Shown here: positions 18,914-28,965 of the stretch, in pieces | Layout: every line of letters begins with the position of its first letter | How positions within the stretch are numbered: the stretch's first letter is position 1 | Program-made: the position numbers and the translations under genes | NCBI GenBank assembly: GCA_018065185.1 | Contig: JAGHTU010000033.1 | Coordinates: forward strand, 1-58,509 | Reading direction: 5' to 3' | DNA from: Candidatus Equicola faecalis | GTDB taxonomy: Bacteria > Bacteroidota > Bacteroidia > Bacteroidales > Bacteroidaceae | DNA: 58,509 nt | Notes under the pieces: model-generated | Databases searched by the model: none | What the model saw: only the letters and a program-made list of their open reading frames with translations | Told to the model about the DNA's origin: nothing

Positions 18914-21900
18914 CTATTTATAGATTTTCTTTATTTCTGTCTCATTATAATAATGTAGCAGAATCTCATCATAGCGGTAGCCTTTTTCGCCCATCACGGC
19001 TGCGCCTATTTGACACAGACCGACACCATGCCCCCATCCAGCACCAGTCAGCACAAAGCCATTGTCGGTCTTATCCACAACAAATGCTGATGAATAAAGG
19101 TGTGACGATGATAGGGCGCGTCGTATTTCAAGTTCTTTTCCTATGACCAATGTTTTCTTCGTTCCAACTATGCGTAGTTTCCAGATACGTCCACTTGTGC
19201 CACGTTCTAATGGAATGAGGTCTGTAATAGTGCCGAAGTCGCACCCGAGTTTGTGACTGACGAGTTCGGATAACTCTTCGGTGGTATATTCCACCTTCCA
19301 GCGGTAGAAATCGGCTGTCTCCTGATCATAATCATTCAATACCTGTGACAGCACATTTTTGTCATTTGTGTTGCAGAAAGAGTCATGTGCTGAACGAATC
19401 CATTTTTCAGCCTGCTCTTCATCTCTTAAATCTGGTAGAATGTTTTGTGTGAGCTGTAGCTTGTTGAGTGACATTGCCTGTTGGCTGTCACTCACGGCAG
19501 TGAGGTATTTCTGTGGCTTATTTTCCCAGCAATACTGATATTCTTCTGTGATGCCACCACAGCATTTTGAGAAACGTGCGTCACATATTTCTCCTTTGCT
19601 CATAAGCACTTCTCCGCGTGTCTCAGACACGGCACGTACTATTTTTCGATATATGTCGGAATTGCTGTGTACATTCATTAAGCCTTGATAACGCTGGCAA
19701 TGGTCATCTGCACAAACGTCAAAAAGGTTATGGTCTTCACGGTCGTACCATTTTATCTGTTCGCCATCATTCTTTTCAAATGAAAAGAAATGATTTCCGT
19801 CTGTGTCATGACGTTGCCGTCTCTGCATCTGTGAGAATAGCCATGAGCGCGATATTACCGCTGAGGCCTTGAGAAATTCTAGCGATGCTGTGCCATTCAT
19901 TTCACTTGAGATGACACTCATGAGGTATTGTTCGATAGGAAGTTCGTTAATGGCAATTATCTTGTCGGATTCAACGATAAACCGTAGCTCCCCATTGAAT
20001 GTCTGTTTTGCCTGATGCTGCCAATGAAAACTCTTGCCTATTGTAACATCGTATAGTGAGAAAGTGGATTTAGGCGATGCTGGCGTAAATGAAAGACGTG
20101 CATATTGGTTGCCGTCCCACAGAATGCCACCTTCAGAAAATTCCACCGTCTGTTCGCCGACGATTTCCTCACCTTTTGCCAGATAAGGTTCGTTGAGTGA
20201 GAAGCGTATCTTTGCCGATGTCATGATGCCCACCGTTACGGTCGGCTCGTCTGTAGCGAGTGCATTCTCTGTCACCATCTGTGATGTTTCGGAATGTTGC
20301 AATTTCATGATAACCTCATGTTGTGTGGTTGCAGAAATGCTACATTCACGCAATATGTCAATGGCCTGTTGCGGTGTAAGCCTATTGAAATCCTCTTTGC
20401 GTGGAGTAATAATCAAGCCAGCCATGTCAAGCGCTCCAGGGGAAATGCACATTTGCTGTCCTTCTTTGAGATAGTAGCATTCCGGTCGATGTTTTGCGCG
20501 TGGGAAGACCACTGAAACATGTATGTCCCCTTCTTTCCAGTGAACGATGTTCATCATCGCCTCACCGATGGATGCTTCCATCGGTAGGGCATCATAAAGT
20601 TTTCTGAATAGCGTACTGTCTGATTCTTCCGTAGATGATTGTATTACGAAAGCAACACATGGATAGTCACTTATCAATCCGATGAAATCATTATCATCTT
20701 CTTCTGTGATGTGCTCAATGTTCCTGCTCAGCATCTGCCATTCTTTCTGCAAAGGCAATATGCCGTATGTCCCTGCCTGAAGGTGCATGTGGTCGGGTGC
20801 TGAAGCTCCGCTTTTCGGACCATTGTAGAATGCCATTACTTCAGGGTATTTCTCTACAAACCTAAACATTTTATTGTAATGCTTGAGTATAGTTTGAGGT
20901 TTGTGTTTGGCATGAACCAGTGTGAAATGTTCCGGCAGGATAGGGTAAGGGTTGACCAGAATGTCAAATTCCTCATCAAACTGTTGTATTCTCTGCTCCT
21001 GCGGACGGTTCTCGCCACAAAGGAAACAAGGACGTTTGTTTATAGAGTTCGAATCTATGTTTGCCGATGTAGATATTATCCGTGCAGGATTATATTGCGC
21101 ATTGAGCGTAAAAGCATCTCCATATTGTAACTCACGAATCTGTATATTCCGCAAATCATCATATCTTGTGCGTACCTCGTCCCATTTCTCCAGTTGTGCC
21201 CAGAAGAAATGGTCAAGCGAACTTTCTCCTGCAAGGCTGATTGTGCCCTTCTGGAGTTGTTGGCGTGCAGAAATCTCAAGTGTGCGCAGACGGTCCTTAT
21301 AGAGGTTGTTGGCATTTATCTGCTTTATGTTTAATGCAGCATCACTATTGCCCTCCCAACGACGGCACAGATAGAGCTCTTTGTATATGCGACCGATACG
21401 ATATTGCCTCGACAGAGCCAGTCCCATGGCATAATCTTCTCCATAACTGGTGTTCGGGAAATGAATGTCTCTTACTAAAGCTGTGTAGAATGCACGTGGC
21501 GCTCCCAGTCCGTTTATCCTCAGGGCGTTGTTCGCTCCATTGTCATCTGTCCATTCTCGATGTTCTATGAGTCCCGGCGGAATAGTGTCAAGCTCAAAGT
21601 CGCAGATACGATAAGAGCCTATTATCATTGCTGTCTTCTGTTGGCGGAATGCTTCAATGATGGTCTGTAGTGTGTACGGACTGCTGTATAAGTCGTCAGA
21701 GTCAAGTTGTACGGCAAACCGTCCGCAGCGTTCATCACAGATGGCTTTGTTCCAGCATCCGCCAATTCCCAAATCGGTTTCTTCCGGAATGATATGTACT
21801 AATTTCTGCATCATCCTTTCATCTGAAGCAGGATTTGACATCTGGCTCATCCATGAGTTCTGCTTTTTTACCATTTCCTGCAGAAGGCTTGTGGTCCTGT

Positions 21901-22708
21901 CTGTCGAGTGGTTGTCAACGACAATGACATTGAATTGGAAGTCACATTCCTGTTGTAGTGCGCTACGCACAGCATCACAGATTGTCCTTTCACGGTTCTT
22001 TACAGGAATGATGACCGATGCTTCTATCGGGAAACTGTATTCTTCAAAGTCTATTGCGCGATAGTGTGACGTGTCAATCAATGCATCTATCTTGTCCAGA
22101 TGCATCGTGCAGGCGTCTTCCATCTCTTTCTGTACATCACGGTTGGCAGGATTGACATAGTCAAACTGTTTCTCTCCACTTTTGCGCAAGTCCTGTTCAC
22201 ACTCGGTGTACAGATATTCGCATAAGTGGAAAATCTTACCTTTTCGTGAAAGGAAAAGCCGTAAGTCATAGAATCCCGCGAAGCAGTAGTCTCCTTCTTC
22301 CTTGTATTCTTTCAATAAAGAGGTGCGGATGAGAACGAGACTTCCGAAATCAAAATCATCACGCAGGCTTCCTTCCTGGTAGTCGATGACAGGATGCAGT
22401 TCTGTCTCTCCGTCTTTCGTGCTTCGATAGTCAGCATACACCATCGCCGCATCAGAGTCACAAGCACAGCGATACATACGTTCCAATGCCAGAAATCCTA
22501 ATGTGATTTGCGTCTGTTTCAGACAGAGCAGTGTGTATTCCGCTTCTGATAGTTCGGCAATCTTCCGTATTGTTTCTGTACTGCATATTGCACCGACATC
22601 CAGCCGGTGTACACGATGCACAAGCCGTTGGGTCTTCAGCACGTTAGCAAAATGGTTTAGTGCTTCATAATCCTTGTCGGATATAAAACATTCTATCTTA
22701 TTGTGCAT
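18914..22708 (-). CDS. Three-part fusion: GT2 glycosyltransferase, DUF4922 (GalT/HIT-like), SpoIID/LytB
   Basis: A 1264-residue soluble protein. Residues about 228-470 form a GT2 glycosyltransferase ([33 protein letters not shown]). The N-terminal 227 residues also look GT-like ([24 protein letters not shown]). Residues about 530-830 contain [27 protein letters not shown] and DHMHLQAG, a HxHxQ site as in GDP-glucose phosphorylase/GalT-type nucleotidyl enzymes (DUF4922). The end (about 900-1264) is a SpoIID/LytB domain with [20 protein letters not shown] and [14 protein letters not shown]. SpoIID acts on denuded glycan strands in sporulating bacteria, and here the role is unknown. No signal peptide is visible, which is odd for a SpoIID domain. 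It lies between a PdxA-like gene and an AmpG-like transporter. Confidence 0.8.
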   Translation of the reverse strand: MHNKIECFISDKDYEALNHFANVLKTQRLVHRVHRLDVGAICSTETIRKIAELSEAEYTLLCLKQTQITLGFLALERMYRCACDSDAAMVYADYRSTKDGETELHPVIDYQEGSLRDDFDFGSLVLIRTSLLKEYKEEGDYCFAGFYDLRLFLSRKGKIFHLCEYLYTECEQDLRKSGEKQFDYVNPANRDVQKEMEDACTMHLDKIDALIDTSHYRAIDFEEYSFPIEASVIIPVKNRERTICDAVRSALQQECDFQFNVIVVDNHSTDRTTSLLQEMVKKQNSWMSQMSNPASDERMMQKLVHIIPEETDLGIGGCWNKAICDERCGRFAVQLDSDDLYSSPYTLQTIIEAFRQQKTAMIIGSYRICDFELDTIPPGLIEHREWTDDNGANNALRINGLGAPRAFYTALVRDIHFPNTSYGEDYAMGLALSRQYRIGRIYKELYLCRRWEGNSDAALNIKQINANNLYKDRLRTLEISARQQLQKGTISLAGESSLDHFFWAQLEKWDEVRTRYDDLRNIQIRELQYGDAFTLNAQYNPARIISTSANIDSNSINKRPCFLCGENRPQEQRIQQFDEEFDILVNPYPILPEHFTLVHAKHKPQTILKHYNKMFRFVEKYPEVMAFYNGPKSGASAPDHMHLQAGTYGILPLQKEWQMLSRNIEHITEEDDNDFIGLISDYPCVAFVIQSSTEESDSTLFRKLYDALPMEASIGEAMMNIVHWKEGDIHVSVVFPRAKHRPECYYLKEGQQMCISPGALDMAGLIITPRKEDFNRLTPQQAIDILRECSISATTQHEVIMKLQHSETSQMVTENALATDEPTVTVGIMTSAKIRFSLNEPYLAKGEEIVGEQTVEFSEGGILWDGNQYARLSFTPASPKSTFSLYDVTIGKSFHWQHQAKQTFNGELRFIVESDKIIAINELPIEQYLMSVISSEMNGTASLEFLKASAVISRSWLFSQMQRRQRHDTDGNHFFSFEKNDGEQIKWYDREDHNLFDVCADDHCQRYQGLMNVHSNSDIYRKIVRAVSETRGEVLMSKGEICDARFSKCCGGITEEYQYCWENKPQKYLTAVSDSQQAMSLNKLQLTQNILPDLRDEEQAEKWIRSAHDSFCNTNDKNVLSQVLNDYDQETADFYRWKVEYTTEELSELVSHKLGCDFGTITDLIPLERGTSGRIWKLRIVGTKKTLVIGKELEIRRALSSSHLYSSAFVVDKTDNGFVLTGAGWGHGVGLCQIGAAVMGEKGYRYDEILLHYYNETEIKKIYK

Positions 22709-22714
22709 GGCGTT

Positions 22715-23713
22715 TTATTGCTCGTCGGTCTTTTTCTCGAAATCAAACGGTTGGAAACGTGTCGGTCGGCGTTCCTCATCTTCATGCCGTTCATGGAAAA
22801 GTTTCGGGAGTGGGTGTGCACTGGCCTCTTCTGCATTCTTTCTGTTACGGTAGGCATCAATACCCAGATAGATGTGTTTCAAGAGCGAACAGCCGTCATT
22901 CAGCCTTAACGGCATGACAGATATAAAACCTTCTTCATCTATCATTACAGAGCATTCCTCATCGTTTTGCGTGTAATGAGGCAAGACCTGTTCTCCGTAC
23001 ATTGCCAGAACAGCGTCAAAGTCATCTGCCATGTGGTTTGCAAAATACTCTGTGGCTCTGTATGGACCGAAACACTGGATTCCTTCTTTCACGAGTTCCT
23101 CTATTGTCGGACGTATAATCGTTTTCTCTTCTTCTTCCTCAGAGGCATTCTGCATAAGGACGGCAATGCGTGGGTTGGTTATGCGGAAATCATTCCGAAG
23201 TATCTTATGCAGTTTCTTTGCCCTCTCTGTAATCTTCTGTGCGGTTATGTCTGACGGGATTTCGTTGAGGTGTGTCTTTTCAGAAACAAGCATTATGCGG
23301 TATTCATCCGTCACATATAGTTTCGGTGAAGATGATTTGTAGTCTTCACCATTGGTGATATTTACCAACACATCGAAACGCCCTCGGTTGAAATCACTTT
23401 TTGCAGTCTCTTCTGCCAGATTTGCTGCCTGACGGCTTTCTTCGTTGCTTGCTCCTATGCTCACCTTCAGTTCGTTATCGTGTACGGTAAGCACGTTGAG
23501 GTGTCCCTGTTGTGTGTCTGGCACCTCGCTGATGATGTGGAAGGACGTTTCGGAATTATAAAACTTGCGGTGGTATGCTGCAATCTTCGGATTACCATAC
23601 ACCACAGGTGTGCATAATTCAAAGACCTCAGGATTTCCGAATGCTTCAAAAATAAGTTTGTAACCTATACCATTTGTGTCGCCTTGTGTGATGGCAACCT
23701 TTAATCTTTCCAT
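22715..23713 (-). CDS. PdxA-like protein lacking key catalytic residues
   Basis: The 332-residue protein follows the PdxA (4-hydroxythreonine-4-phosphate dehydrogenase) fold pattern: ITQGDTNGIGYKL at the start (PdxA GDPAGIGPE), EKTHLNEIPSDIT and FDAVLAMYGEQVL. Two of three metal-binding His are replaced. The NPHAGE site reads MQNASEE and MYHDQ reads MYGEQ. The GHTE substrate loop and the C-terminal DHGTA block are absent. It is therefore probably not a working dehydrogenase. A basic/acidic tail follows. The gene opens a five-gene operon (6 bp to the fusion gene), with a -7 box TACCTTTG on the minus strand at 23748-23741. Confidence 0.75.
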   Translation of the reverse strand: MERLKVAITQGDTNGIGYKLIFEAFGNPEVFELCTPVVYGNPKIAAYHRKFYNSETSFHIISEVPDTQQGHLNVLTVHDNELKVSIGASNEESRQAANLAEETAKSDFNRGRFDVLVNITNGEDYKSSSPKLYVTDEYRIMLVSEKTHLNEIPSDITAQKITERAKKLHKILRNDFRITNPRIAVLMQNASEEEEEKTIIRPTIEELVKEGIQCFGPYRATEYFANHMADDFDAVLAMYGEQVLPHYTQNDEECSVMIDEEGFISVMPLRLNDGCSLLKHIYLGIDAYRNRKNAEEASAHPLPKLFHERHEDEERRPTRFQPFDFEKKTDEQ

Positions 23714-23916
23714 ACTTTTCTCGGTTAAATAATAATTATTGCAAAGGTAATAAATATAAATTTATTACGTCCATCAGATTGCGTAATAATTATTGAGCCC
23801 TAATCGGTCATTAGACTATTGTGCGCTAATAAGCCTAATGACTGATTGGGGATTATGCTGAAGTTTTTTCTGTTACCGTCTTTTGATTGAATGAAATGGT
23901 ATTTGCAATAATTTCT
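23714..23916. other. Intergenic region with a 17-bp stem hairpin
   Basis: CCCTAATCGGTCATTAG (23798-23814) pairs with CTAATGACTGATTGGGG (23835-23851) over all 17 positions if two G-U pairs are allowed in a plus-strand RNA. The minus-strand version would have two A-C mismatches. No gene is visible on the plus strand here and no T run follows, so it is not a normal terminator. Confidence 0.5.
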
Positions 23917-26304
23917 TTATCGAATTGTATTAAACAAATCAGACAACCTTTTCCATCCATTAGTACTGCCTTGTTGGTATGAATATGTTGTGTTATCATT
24001 ATAATACCATGTGCCATTGGCTTTGATCACGATACCGCCTATATAACGGATTGTCTCACGATTCCATCCATTTACTATTCTTAGACGCTTTTGCAAAGCC
24101 TCAGCCTTATTTTTAGTTTCGATAGATGATGCAGTTTGTCCGCCCTTGGTGTCAAAGATGCCAATCGTACCATCTTTCTTGCGGAAGACCCAGTCAGGAT
24201 AGAACAGGGCGTCTTGCTTGGTCACCTCATTATAATAACGAATGGCTAACCAATCCTTACCGCTATCACCATTCTTGAACCACCAATCTATGTCATCACT
24301 CTGCTCAAGATACTTGGCAAATTCTTCTTCGGTAATTCTTCCTGTATAATCTTTGCGAAGATAGAACGGTGTGAGCAGACACTTATGCTTAGAAAAGTCA
24401 TCGTAATCCTCTGTGTAAGCGTACATTTTCTTTAGGACGAAAGGTTCGCTTTGTCTCTCTTCTTGTTCCTCTCTACGCTTCTTCAATTGTTCTTCCAGAA
24501 TAGGGTGATAAGCTTTTAACGTATCTGTAATGAGGCGTCTGAATATGCTGTTTGCTTCGTTGTTGATGGTGTCATTCAAGAAAACCCTGTACCATCTGTC
24601 TTCTGACTCTGATGGTAATGCAAAGTACTTGAACCACAAACGTATTGCACTCTTCAAAGTAGGAACGGAACGCACGATGTTCCCCACCTTGCAATCATTG
24701 TCTGTCTGCGATTTTAGAATATTGACAAGCGTAAGAGAGAACCATTTCTGAACATCACTACGACTCCAATCTTGTGTCGTTTCGTGTGCATCCTTAAGTT
24801 TTATACCAATCTTCTCAAAATCTTTGAATTCAGTATTGCTGATTATATTGTGAACAAACTCCGCTGATACATCCAATCCTTTATCTATCAGTTTATTTCG
24901 CAGTATATCAAAGACGTCATCCTCTTTTATGCAGAAAAACTTATTGAAAGTATCAAAAAGGCATTGCTGGAACTCGCCCGACTTACCAAGGTCGCCATAA
25001 TCCACACGTGAAAGAAAATCCGTCAGGAGTTTAGGGTCTATTACATAGTCTTCGCCTTTCTTGTTCTTTGCTACAAGTGTTTTAGGTTTGTTTCCAATAC
25101 CTTCGTAATCGGCATGTTCAACAGCATCGCGAGAGAAGTTGGTGTAAATGTAACCATTACGGAACACCTTCGACACCTCTTCATTCATGATTGGAACACG
25201 CAGAATACGGCCTATCGTCTGGGTGTGGAATATCTGTGACCTGATATCGCGAAACATCACTAACACCTGAGCACGCGGACAATCCCATCCTGTGCCAGCT
25301 GCCGTCTTGAACAGCAGGTACTCGTACTCACTATCATTCTGCTCCAATCCTATAGGCTTAGCCTTGCCCGTAAACCATGATGCTATGCGATTGGCCTTTA
25401 CACCTTGTGAGATAAGATATTCTTTCGTGATTTCTTCTTTGGTCGGCTTTCCCTCATTTCTCAATTCTTCATCATCATTAGGCAACTGGATGATAACAAG
25501 TGGATTGATATTTTCTCCAAACGACTCTATCTCTTCTTTCAATTGCTTTCGGCGGTCAATAGCCAATTTGAGAAGAACATGATCCATGTCCTCGCCCTCG
25601 TATTTCTTCAGTTCCTCTTCCGTCTGACAGATAAGGTTTTCCTTAATCAACCCCTCTGCCACCACATCCGCATGATTTATCTTGACGATGTCTCCATCAA
25701 GGGCGGCTTCTCCAATTGTATCCTTCTTTGGAGTAGCCGAAACATTCAACTTGATTTTCGGATTCAAAGGGTCGATTACATCACGCTTTGATGCTTCGGT
25801 AAGATTAAGGTGCGACTCATCGATGATAAGGATAATCTCTATGCCATTACGATGAGTATTCTCCACAAAATCCTCGAAATAGACACGACTCTCATGTCGC
25901 AAACGTGGATCATCCGGCCTTCTGTATATTCTGTCTTCGGCTTTTTGGCTTACAAGTTTTTGCCAGTTTAGGAACAAAACGTCATGTTTTTGAAGGGCAC
26001 CAAGGTTGAAGTCCTCAATAGTCAATAAACGCCCATGCTTGTTCGTTGGGAAATACAGGTCGAACTTCTCCTTACTCTGCATAGCCAAATCTTCAGAGAA
26101 GGTTATCCATACGTATGCCACGTCTCTGTCCCAATCAGGTTGCTCTGCAAGGTCGCAGATCATCTTCTCTGTCATGTAGGTCTTACCGCTACCTGTAGGA
26201 GCCTTGAACACAATAGGTATTTGGCGTTCCGGTTTGCTCCAAAGCGTCTTTATCTTGTTTATCAGTTCTTCAACTGCCTCTATCTGAAATCTTATACTCT
26301 CCAT
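23917..26304 (-). CDS. res: Type III restriction enzyme, Res subunit
   Basis: The 795-residue Res subunit forms the ATP-dependent translocating nuclease of a type III system together with Mod. It has the SF2 helicase motifs in order: Walker A APTGSGKT (35-42), IIDESHLN (DExH), SATPKKD (motif III) and QTIGRILRVP (motif VI). A C-terminal PD-(D/E)XK nuclease domain has PDWVFRKKDGTIGIFDTKGG. The start is 5 bp after the mod stop, so the two are co-translated. It appears intact and full length. Confidence 0.93.
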   Translation of the reverse strand: MESIRFQIEAVEELINKIKTLWSKPERQIPIVFKAPTGSGKTYMTEKMICDLAEQPDWDRDVAYVWITFSEDLAMQSKEKFDLYFPTNKHGRLLTIEDFNLGALQKHDVLFLNWQKLVSQKAEDRIYRRPDDPRLRHESRVYFEDFVENTHRNGIEIILIIDESHLNLTEASKRDVIDPLNPKIKLNVSATPKKDTIGEAALDGDIVKINHADVVAEGLIKENLICQTEEELKKYEGEDMDHVLLKLAIDRRKQLKEEIESFGENINPLVIIQLPNDDEELRNEGKPTKEEITKEYLISQGVKANRIASWFTGKAKPIGLEQNDSEYEYLLFKTAAGTGWDCPRAQVLVMFRDIRSQIFHTQTIGRILRVPIMNEEVSKVFRNGYIYTNFSRDAVEHADYEGIGNKPKTLVAKNKKGEDYVIDPKLLTDFLSRVDYGDLGKSGEFQQCLFDTFNKFFCIKEDDVFDILRNKLIDKGLDVSAEFVHNIISNTEFKDFEKIGIKLKDAHETTQDWSRSDVQKWFSLTLVNILKSQTDNDCKVGNIVRSVPTLKSAIRLWFKYFALPSESEDRWYRVFLNDTINNEANSIFRRLITDTLKAYHPILEEQLKKRREEQEERQSEPFVLKKMYAYTEDYDDFSKHKCLLTPFYLRKDYTGRITEEEFAKYLEQSDDIDWWFKNGDSGKDWLAIRYYNEVTKQDALFYPDWVFRKKDGTIGIFDTKGGQTASSIETKNKAEALQKRLRIVNGWNRETIRYIGGIVIKANGTWYYNDNTTYSYQQGSTNGWKRLSDLFNTIR

Positions 26305-26309
26305 GATGA

Positions 26310-28010
26310 TTACGAATTGAGTGATTTATAAATATCGAGAATTGGCTGTGGAATGCCCTTGATGTGGGCATGTGGATCATCACCAAAGTATGATTCAAAT
26401 GAACCCACATCTCCCCAACTGAAGATATAAACATTCTTCTGTCCTTTCAATTCCTTAACTTCATCCACGAACTCATTGAAGAACTTTGGACGTACATCCT
26501 CCTTGAAATACACTGCCGTCCATACATCCTTATCCTTATCTTTGAAAATCTGGTAATTGTTTGTGGTTTTTTGTTCGTAGAGTGTGTTCTCTGCAAGGGC
26601 AAGCAGACAACCGGCCTTTTGAGCAAGAATTGTCTTGTCCTCGTCGGTTGCTTGACTGCTGGCGTTTGAGCCAACAAAGGATGTGCGGTAGTATTTGAGG
26701 GAGTTACCGAGAGGTGCTACACATTCTTTATTATACTTGTATCCTTTGATTACTCTTTTATTGCGGACGTACGTTACTTCCTGACAAATATTATTCTCAT
26801 TATTTGTTACGAGAATGCATTGCATATTTTTACTCTCTATTCTATTGTGCAACATTACTGCATGCATTGTTGTGCCCGATCCTGCAAAGAAATCCAAAAC
26901 TACATGTGGTTTTGTTATTGATAGTAGTCGCTGAATGAGAGTCGTAGGTTTCGGGAAGGCAAAAGGAGCTTCTCCTCCAAAAATTGCTTTTAGTTCATTC
27001 TTTCCTGTAATAGAGGTATGGACATCATTAAACAAACTACTTTGAATCAGTTCTATCTCTGCATTAGCGAATATTTTCAATCTTGGGACACCTTTACCAT
27101 TGTTAGCAAAGTAAATTCGATTGTCTCTCAAAGCCTCCTCGTATTCTTCTTTTGATAGAGTCCAATTTCGTGTAAAAGCAATACCTGCTGGATTTACAAT
27201 TGTATAATACTTGCTTCCTGTAGTGCTTTTTATTCCATTTCTAGAAATGTTACCAGAGAACCAATCTCCTCTAGTATCATTATCAGGGTTGGAAAACCCT
27301 CCATTTTCAAAATTTCGTTTCCCCTTGTATCTACTAAATCTTGTTGAAGCATTTTTCATACAACACAATATGTACTCATGCTCCTTTCTAACTGTAAGTC
27401 CAGCTGTTTTTACAAAAGAGCCCTCTGATTTGTCCTGCAAACACCAAATATATTGTTCTACGCATTTGTTTCCAAAAATATCCTCGCATAGTAAACGAAG
27501 ATTTGCTTGTTCATTGTCATCAATAGATATAAACATTATGCCATTTGGGGAAAGCAAATCTTTGGCTAAACGGAGCCTTTTATCCATAAATGATAGCCAT
27601 GCACTATGCCTTAATGGATGATTTATAGGAAGTTCTGCCCCATCTGGAAACTTTTCAAGGAATCTTTTATCCTTATACGTAAATCCATCGCTACCCGTGT
27701 TGTAGGGCGGATCAATATAAATCACATCCACTTTGCCATGGTGTGTATAGTTCAGGCAAGTAAGGGCGTGATAGTTGTCACCCTCGATAAGTATGTGAGT
27801 AGGTTTGCCATCGTCGTTGGTGATAGCAAGTTCGGGAACTTCCTCAAGTATCGGTATTTTGTTTTCGCTTTCAGCATCGAAAGCCTCAGGTACGTCTATC
27901 CATTGCAAGCCGAAACGGTTCTCCTGTTTCAGTTGAGCATTGAGATAGGCAACCTTGCTCTCCAATTCTTTTATTTGACGGTGGAGTTCGTCAATATTCT
28001 CTTGTGCCAT
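26310..28010 (-). CDS. mod: Type III DNA adenine methyltransferase, Mod subunit
   Basis: I start at ATG 28010 (MAQENIDELHRQ), because the longer frame begins with TTG. The 566-residue protein is a beta-class N6-adenine methyltransferase: DPPYNTGSD (100-108, motif IV) comes before DFFAGSGTT (about 379, motif I). An N-terminal helix (IDELHRQIKELESKVAYLNA) looks like a coiled coil. The central region (about 190-340), with little family similarity, would be the target recognition domain, so the recognition site cannot be predicted. No simple repeat that could switch expression is present in the coding region. Together with res it forms a complete system. Confidence 0.93.
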   Translation of the reverse strand: MAQENIDELHRQIKELESKVAYLNAQLKQENRFGLQWIDVPEAFDAESENKIPILEEVPELAITNDDGKPTHILIEGDNYHALTCLNYTHHGKVDVIYIDPPYNTGSDGFTYKDKRFLEKFPDGAELPINHPLRHSAWLSFMDKRLRLAKDLLSPNGIMFISIDDNEQANLRLLCEDIFGNKCVEQYIWCLQDKSEGSFVKTAGLTVRKEHEYILCCMKNASTRFSRYKGKRNFENGGFSNPDNDTRGDWFSGNISRNGIKSTTGSKYYTIVNPAGIAFTRNWTLSKEEYEEALRDNRIYFANNGKGVPRLKIFANAEIELIQSSLFNDVHTSITGKNELKAIFGGEAPFAFPKPTTLIQRLLSITKPHVVLDFFAGSGTTMHAVMLHNRIESKNMQCILVTNNENNICQEVTYVRNKRVIKGYKYNKECVAPLGNSLKYYRTSFVGSNASSQATDEDKTILAQKAGCLLALAENTLYEQKTTNNYQIFKDKDKDVWTAVYFKEDVRPKFFNEFVDEVKELKGQKNVYIFSWGDVGSFESYFGDDPHAHIKGIPQPILDIYKSLNS

Positions 28011-28090
28011 AGTAATAAGTCGTTGCAAAACAATTGGTGCATCAACTTACCACTCACGTAATCACATAAAAAGGACATGAACCTTCTTAT

Positions 28091-28275
28091 GCGTTCTCCG
28101 AGGCTTTGTGTGGAAATGGAGACCTCATCGCTCTATAAGATTTGCTCATGCCCAAAGGCACAAACATTGAACTCTTATATAGAGCGATAGACTCTCCTTT
28201 CCCAAAGGATTTGCCTAACCACTATTCTTTGTGTTCTTATCTCCAATTGCTTTCCACACAAATTCAGGAGAACGC
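28091..28275. repeat. Long imperfect palindrome upstream of mod
   Basis: Paired blocks are nested: GCGTTCTCC (28091-28099) with GGAGAACGC (28267-28275), TTTGTGTGGAAA (28105-28116) with TTTCCACACAAA (28251-28262), and 28118-28139 with 28174-28197 (CGCTCTATAAG against CTTATATAGAGCG). The right arm carries an extra 53 bases (28198-28250). The centre holds CCCAAAGG (28151-28158), repeated in the extra part (28201-28208). It starts 81 bases upstream of the mod start codon. It may be a remnant of an inverted-repeat element or a structured leader. Confidence 0.6.
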
Positions 28276-28462
28276 AAATAATAGTCAATGCGCGTTATTA
28301 ATTATTTTTTACTATTCCTTTTCTTTCTGTTTGTTGTTTTTTAGGGTTTGTTTCAATTATTTGTTGGGTTGTTATTCCTTTGCAAACTTACATAAAATAT
28401 TTGGATTACACCACCATTGAGATAAAATCAAGGTCACTTTAGACCTTATTAAGAGTTGCCTT

Positions 28463-28626
28463 TATCCACACGATGCCTCAACGTTAAACCAACGGAGCCT
28501 CCAACTTGTCACGACGATTTACTCAACTTGTCACGACGATTTACTTAAATTGTCACGACGATTTAATCAAATTGTCACGACGATTCGTAGGCAACGAGCG
28601 GAAGACGACGAGGCAAGGCTCGGAAG
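28463..28626. repeat. 22-bp-period array of four palindromic units with conserved arms (array 2)
   Basis: Four 17-bp cores AAMTTGTCACGACGATT start at 28503, 28525, 28547 and 28569, again at an exact 22-bp period. The spacers are TACTC, TACTT and TAATC. The arms (ACGATGCCTCAA..., GGAGCCTCC, and on the right GAGCGGAAGACGACGAGGCA) align with array 1 at 8787-8950. The cores are palindromic around AC but differ from array 1 in the same columns in every copy. The region lies between the divergent mod and pfkA genes. The parts of 28029-28965 outside the palindrome, this array, the MITE-like element and the promoter hold nothing I can assign. Confidence 0.85.
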
Positions 28627-28673
28627 AGACACCCCGTGCGAAGGTTTGATTTTTCCGTGATGATGCGAATGGT

Positions 28674-28873
28674 TTTAAGGTGGGTTCTAAAAATTATATT
28701 GAGATGATTTTAGGATTGTTTTTGAGTAGATTTTTGTGTTGAGATTAGGCGCATATCGAGCTATGTAACTAATTGATAGGCATAAAGATGCCAAAAACAA
28801 ACTAAAAGCACTCGAAATAATAGTTACCATTTTGTATATATTTTTTTAGAATTTATAGAACACACCTTAAGAC
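28674..28873. mobile_element. MITE-like element with inverted ends, no coding capacity
   Basis: The left end TTTTAAGGTGGGTTCTAAAA (28674-28693) is a near-complement of the right end TTTATAGAACACACCTTAAG (28853-28872). About 200 bp lie between, without a gene. The right half resembles 61-165 at the window start, where the same end occurs. No clear target duplication is seen. The pfkA promoter begins 7 bp beyond the right end. Confidence 0.5.
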
Positions 28874-28879
28874 AAAACA

Positions 28880-28909
28880 TTTGTTCAATATTTATTTTTT
28901 GTACCTTTG
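28880..28909 (+). promoter_or_regulatory. Promoter of pfkA
   Basis: TTTG (28880-28883), 18 bp, TACCTTTG (28902-28909). The spacing is one base shorter than the usual 19. The pfkA ATG follows 57 bases later. Confidence 0.6.
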
Positions 28910-28965
28910 TATTCAAACTAATGTGATATTGGAAGATTTAATCATCGAAGAAATAATAGTGTATT

